From Anaerolineales bacterium (GTDB lineage Bacteria; Chloroflexota; Anaerolineae; Anaerolineales; Villigracilaceae): a DNA stretch of 9,057 nucleotides. The DNA lies in NCBI GenBank assembly GCA_017882065.1, contig JADGQD010000074.1, positions 1-9,057 of the forward strand, read 5' to 3'. Numbering within the stretch: the first letter of the stretch is position 1; each line of letters begins with the position of its first letter. This document shows positions 5,915 to 9,057 of the stretch, piece by piece. The notes under the pieces are model-generated. The model saw only the letters and a list, made by a program, of their open reading frames with translations, was not told the origin of the DNA and did no database searches. The translations under genes were made by a program, and so were the position numbers.

Positions 5915-6970
5915 TTACCCTAGGACTTCCAAATTAGCAAGCGGGATAACAATTTGCTCGCCAGAATCCAGTCTTACTTCTGCAGCCGCCACGCGTAACC
6001 CACTGGGTATAGCCGTCAGACCGGGCAGCAGTCTGGTCAGGGTCCCGACTGCTCCGGCGTTTGGTGCACGCGTCAGGCGTACCGGCTGGTCGGGGGCAAA
6101 CGTCTCCACTTCGCGCGGCAGAGGTGGTTCTTGCGTCACCGGCAGAGGAATGAGAATTTCAGGCCGCACGCCGGTCTGCCAGTCGAACGGTTCGGCGTTG
6201 AGTGTCACTTCGCGCTTGGCGTTGGTGGTCAGTAATTTGTAAGCGGCATTGTCCATCGGGTTCAGACCAAACCCATCCACCACGACAATCGGATATTGCA
6301 TCTGCCCTGCCAGCGAAATGAGAGCGGGCGAGAGACTGCCCAGGATCATGCCGCGCACCGGCAAATCGCCGGCAGCTTGCAGGACTGCTGGATCGCTGCA
6401 ATGACCGCCCAGCAATATCGAGCCGCGCAGGAGGACATCTATCTGGTTTAAAGAGAGCAATTCGTCCGGGGCCGTGATAACGGGCAACATCAGGCCAAGC
6501 CCCATCTGACCGTTGCCCCATACGCCCTGCACAAGCGCCCCGTTGAATGTGATTTCAACGCCGCGTTCGGAGATCAGGCGTGTGACCCTTCCGGGGATCC
6601 CGGCACGCAGTTCGAAGCTTCCCTCCCCGGCTTCCATCAGGATGCGCCCACTGCCGACCAGAATTACCCGTCCGTTGCTCGGTGCACGCAGGATTTGCGG
6701 GACGAGGCCCATCCGCTGGGCAATGCCCTGACCTTTGGTGACCATCTCCCCGGCTTTGATCTGAATCAGCCGTTCGGCCGCTTCTGGCTGGATCCCGAGC
6801 GTGCGTGCCACATCAATCAGCAGATGTTCCTGCCCATAGGGCGCCTCAGCCACCACATCCAACGGCGTGACCTTTTGGTCTACGCGCGCGGTGACACGAC
6901 CGGGCACGGGCAACAGGCGTTCGCGCAGGAGGGTGGTCAATGGGAGGATATGTACAACGGGTGCCAGCAT
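5915..6970 (-). CDS. Unrecognised protein with lipoyl/barrel-sandwich-like and KOW-like regions, GlmL neighbour
   Basis: A 351-residue protein with no signal peptide or convincing membrane segment. I do not recognise a named family. Residues about 20-160 are glycine-rich beta structure with repeated G-x-V turns (PVPGRVTARV, VTKGQGIAQR, APSNGRVILV, AGIPGRVTRL), reminiscent of lipoyl/barrel-sandwich hybrid folds, but no lysine in a biotin or lipoyl attachment motif is evident. GALVQGVWGNGQMGLG follows (144-159). Residues about 170-245 look like an alpha/beta domain with the strand PIVVVDGFG. Residues about 294-350 resemble a KOW/SH3-like barrel (VRLTRAPNAGAVGTL ... IVIPLANLEVLG). It starts seven bases after the GlmL-like gene, whose last two codons serve as its ribosome binding site, so the two are probably translationally coupled and may act together. 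Confidence 0.8.
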   Translation of the reverse strand: MLAPVVHILPLTTLLRERLLPVPGRVTARVDQKVTPLDVVAEAPYGQEHLLIDVARTLGIQPEAAERLIQIKAGEMVTKGQGIAQRMGLVPQILRAPSNGRVILVGSGRILMEAGEGSFELRAGIPGRVTRLISERGVEITFNGALVQGVWGNGQMGLGLMLPVITAPDELLSLNQIDVLLRGSILLGGHCSDPAVLQAAGDLPVRGMILGSLSPALISLAGQMQYPIVVVDGFGLNPMDNAAYKLLTTNAKREVTLNAEPFDWQTGVRPEILIPLPVTQEPPLPREVETFAPDQPVRLTRAPNAGAVGTLTRLLPGLTAIPSGLRVAAAEVRLDSGEQIVIPLANLEVLG

Positions 6971-6977
6971 GGAGAGT

Positions 6978-8735
6978 CTAGCCTCCTAAAGTCCATAGCC
7001 ACTTTTTGATGATTTCGCGCCGCCGCACGCCATCTGCCGGGAAGCGCAGAGGGCGGCCGCGCGCGTCGATAACCAACCCCAGTGCTGTCCCGGTGACGGG
7101 GATGCCGTCCTCGCGGGTACGGTCGGGACCAAAGCCCAAGTTGGCATTGTGTAAAGGTTGCAGATAAAGACGTCCGGATTGACCGGTGGGCAAAGGCATT
7201 ACTTCCAGCGCGCCCTGTTTCACCTCTATCCGGTTCTCGTGGCCGTTCTGGTAAATGAGGCGGGCACGCAGGACAGGTGTCCCGAAGCGGGCATTGACGT
7301 AAGGTGCGACCACGGTCGCCAACCCGAGGAACGCACCCGATTCCAGTACCTGGATGGGAAGGATGGGGTTTCGGCTGGCGGCTGCGCCCAGTGCAGGCAG
7401 CAGGTTGTTCTGGTCCAGAATCACGGTGGTGATGCCCACCGGTTGGATGGCATCCAGCAGGATCAGCAAACTCTGGCCGAGGGTGGGGGCGCGTGTGACC
7501 ACGCTCCCTGCCGCCAGGATTGGCTCGAAGTAGGGTGTCAGGCCGAGTGCGGCCCGGCGGACCTTGCGGGGAAAATCTTTGGCAGCGCTGTTCAGCGCCA
7601 CGTACAGACTCTGGCGTGCCACAGCCTGCTCAATGGACAGGTCTTCGGGGGTAGCTGGCAAACTCGCCGGGTAGATGGATTTCTGGTACAGGTAATCGCG
7701 CACTGCCTCGGCAGGAATCTCGAGCGGAATCCATTTCTGGATATCTTCCAGGCTGGTATAACGCAGCAGATTGACGAGGCCTTCGCCAAGCCCTAGTTGC
7801 GGATACACGTCCAGGGTCAGTTCGCCTCCGAAGGCCGCCGCGATGGTGGCCGCCGATGCGCCCAGGTCTACACCCAGGATACCTTTGCTTGAATCATACA
7901 CCTGGCTGAGGAAGCGAATAATGCGCCCCTCGGCGGAGGCGGTTGGCATCAGTGTGTTTCCGGCCCAGCTGTTGAGTTCATCTACGCCCTTCATCTGACT
8001 GCGGCGCACCTGTGTGTAGAGTTCGGTCAGGGCTCTCTGGGCAGGCTGGAGGTCCTCGGTATCGATACCAGGACGCAGGTTAGGGCTGATGCTTAAAGAG
8101 GATGTTAGTGGCTGTAAACTTTCTTTGACTTCGTCGGCCAGTTCCTGATTCCCGGCGAAGAGCAGGGCAGGACGTTTATCGACTGGCAGCAGGTAACAGG
8201 CCAGGCCGACTGTTTCCATCAGACGCTGCACGGAGCGTGTTGCCCCGCCATCCGTTCCACCGGCGATCAGAATCAGGTCCGGGCGGAGCCGCACCAGACT
8301 GTCAATCTGCTCCTCCGGCTTGCGCGCGTCGTTAAGCCCGATGGTCTCCACCACGCGGGCGTAGATGCTGCGCGCCAGCCTTTGGGTGCTTTCCAGCGAG
8401 ACATCGTCCAGCAGGCCAATGACTGCGGTTTTGATGGCCGGACCGGCGGAAAACGTGGCAACAAAGGTGTCCACCCCTATGCCTTCCGAGGTGGGCATGA
8501 TCAGAGTGTGACCTTCTCCGAGGAACTTGCGCCCGGTGACAATTTGCAGGTTTTCAATCGCCTGGCGCACACCCTCGCTGACATCTCGAAAGGGCGCGGC
8601 CGCTGTCGAGGGAGCATGACCGGATGCAATGAAACGATAGTGGTCTTCCACCACGTCGAAGAAGGCGGCGCGGGTGGTTACGGTGCCGACATCTACGGCC
8701 AGGAGGGAATTAGCGTCAACCAGCAAAGCGGGCAT
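6978..8735 (-). CDS. MutL/GlmL-like ASKHA ATPase (glutamate mutase L family)
   Basis: A 585-residue cytoplasmic protein of the MutL/GlmL family, ATPases of the actin/Hsp70 superfamily encoded beside B12-dependent glutamate mutase and thought to act as its chaperone. It shows the first phosphate loop AVDVGTVTTRAAFFDV (13-28), the family signature LILIAGGTDGGATRSVQRL (154-172), a second phosphate loop GVDLGASAATIAA (288-300) and an adenosine-side segment ILAAGSVVTRAPTLGQSLL (406-424), then NNLLPALGA. Residues about 490-585 extend beyond the usual family length and end in a beta-rich region with LVIDARGRPLRFP. No mutase gene is visible, and the neighbours are membrane or surface-like proteins, so a clade-specific role is likely. 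The chosen ATG has no clear Shine-Dalgarno sequence, but DSLLA-type starts before the first loop are normal as I remember them. A repeat copy lies 18 bases upstream. Confidence 0.88.
   Translation of the reverse strand: MPALLVDANSLLAVDVGTVTTRAAFFDVVEDHYRFIASGHAPSTAAAPFRDVSEGVRQAIENLQIVTGRKFLGEGHTLIMPTSEGIGVDTFVATFSAGPAIKTAVIGLLDDVSLESTQRLARSIYARVVETIGLNDARKPEEQIDSLVRLRPDLILIAGGTDGGATRSVQRLMETVGLACYLLPVDKRPALLFAGNQELADEVKESLQPLTSSLSISPNLRPGIDTEDLQPAQRALTELYTQVRRSQMKGVDELNSWAGNTLMPTASAEGRIIRFLSQVYDSSKGILGVDLGASAATIAAAFGGELTLDVYPQLGLGEGLVNLLRYTSLEDIQKWIPLEIPAEAVRDYLYQKSIYPASLPATPEDLSIEQAVARQSLYVALNSAAKDFPRKVRRAALGLTPYFEPILAAGSVVTRAPTLGQSLLILLDAIQPVGITTVILDQNNLLPALGAAASRNPILPIQVLESGAFLGLATVVAPYVNARFGTPVLRARLIYQNGHENRIEVKQGALEVMPLPTGQSGRLYLQPLHNANLGFGPDRTREDGIPVTGTALGLVIDARGRPLRFPADGVRRREIIKKWLWTLGG
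6982..6987 (-). promoter_or_regulatory. Ribosome binding site inside the 3' end of the GlmL-like gene
   Basis: AGGAGG on the - strand overlaps the last Leu-Gly-Gly codons before the TAG of the GlmL-like gene and lies 11 bases before the ATG at 6970, supporting that start and coupled translation. Confidence 0.7.
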
Positions 8736-8753
8736 AAGGGTTAAGTCTCATTA

Positions 8754-8843
8754 CAGGGTACTGTGTAAATATCTGAACCGAAATCTCATGAAATGCGTCC
8801 AATTCGGCAATAGTAGGTTCAGAGATTTATACAAGAAGCAGTA
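8754..8843 (+). repeat. Dispersed ~90-bp palindromic element, copy C
   Basis: It starts CAGGGTACTGTGTAAATATC and ends TTTATACAAGAAGCAGTA, with TA on both sides. It has the best preserved stem: GTGTAAATATCTGAACC pairs with GGTTCAGAGATTTATAC at 15 of 17 positions plus one G-T. It sits between the partial membrane-protein gene and the GlmL-like gene, within the 5' leader of the latter, where it could separate or tune their expression. No convincing promoter was found inside it. Confidence 0.88.
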
Positions 8844-8858
8844 GAGGACGCAAAAGGT

Positions 8859-9057
8859 TTACAGAGATGACAAAAAGGTAATTATGAAATTCAGACGCTC
8901 GATGAGAGCGGTCATGGCAGCCACAAAGACACCTGCGAACAGGACGCCAAACGTGATTGCGATGAAGACCTGTCCCACCCAACTCAGCACACTGACCAGT
9001 TTGCTACGTTGCGGGCCACTGGCGGTGGCTTTCGCTCCGAAATGGAAATAGACCAGA
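8859..9057 (-). CDS. C-terminal end of a multi-pass membrane protein (cut by window edge)
   Basis: The last 65 codons of a gene entering from the right edge and ending in TAA at 8861-8859. The visible part begins LVYFHFGAKATASGPQRSK, which looks like the end of one helix and a basic cytoplasmic loop. A long hydrophobic segment follows (WVGQVFIAITFGVLFAGVFV and onward, residues about 26-50), then a short helix IERLNFIITFLSSL at the C-terminus. The frame is open throughout and the residue pattern is that of a real membrane protein. No family is recognised. It lies 123 bases upstream of the GlmL-like gene on the same strand, with a repeat copy in the gap, and may belong to the same operon. Confidence 0.75.
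   Translation of the reverse strand, partial: LVYFHFGAKATASGPQRSKLVSVLSWVGQVFIAITFGVLFAGVFVAAMTALIERLNFIITFLSSL

Noticed and set aside
7158..7796. A 212-residue open frame on the + strand
   Set aside because: It lies opposite the GlmL-like gene and has the composition of a shadow frame.
486..8843. The four 90-bp repeats as a CRISPR array
   Set aside because: They are far apart, separated by genes, in both orientations, and have variable centres instead of identical repeats with regular spacers.

Overview
The window looks like chromosomal DNA of a Chloroflexota bacterium, most likely class Anaerolineae. This is inferred from remembered family resemblances: a small conserved protein with an IIEGPPP start, a DUF389-like membrane protein fused to an SH3b domain through Thr/Pro linkers, and an operon around a MutL/GlmL-like ATPase. 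No rRNA or taxonomic marker is present, so the placement is an inference. There is no tRNA, CRISPR array, transposase or phage gene.

Layout. The left part reads on the + strand: a small conserved protein (59-412) with a clear terminator, a 370-base gap, glutamate dehydrogenase (786-2072) with a clear terminator, a seven-helix DUF389/SH3b membrane protein (2232-3509), and a phosphohexomutase (3627-5087). The right part reads on the - strand as a probable operon. In transcription order it holds the 3' end of a membrane protein cut by the window edge (9057-8859), a MutL/GlmL-like ASKHA protein (8735-6978), a 351-residue protein with a lipoyl/barrel-sandwich look and a KOW-like C-terminus (6970-5915), and a 200-residue protein anchored at both ends with a sortase-like MPSTG tail (5887-5285). 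A strong - strand terminator (5239-5207) closes it, facing the + strand genes.

The most notable signal is a roughly 90-base dispersed element present four times in 9 kb, always between genes: 486-578 (reversed), 3537-3625, 5087-5176 and 8754-8843. Its ends are conserved (CAGGGTACTG ... AAGAAGCAGTA), its middle is not, and its arms pair into a long stem. At two stem positions both partners change together between copies. Three of the four copies lie between TA dinucleotides, as a TA-targeting MITE would. In the copy before the phosphohexomutase the right end has changed from AAGAAG to TAGGAG and supplies that gene's ribosome binding site. In the copy after the same gene, the first repeat base is the last base of the stop codon.

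Function. Glutamate dehydrogenase links ammonia or glutamate to 2-oxoglutarate, and the phosphohexomutase interconverts hexose phosphates. The - strand operon is the main functional unknown: a MutL-type ATPase, which elsewhere serves B12-dependent glutamate mutase, sits here with membrane and surface-like proteins and no mutase in view.
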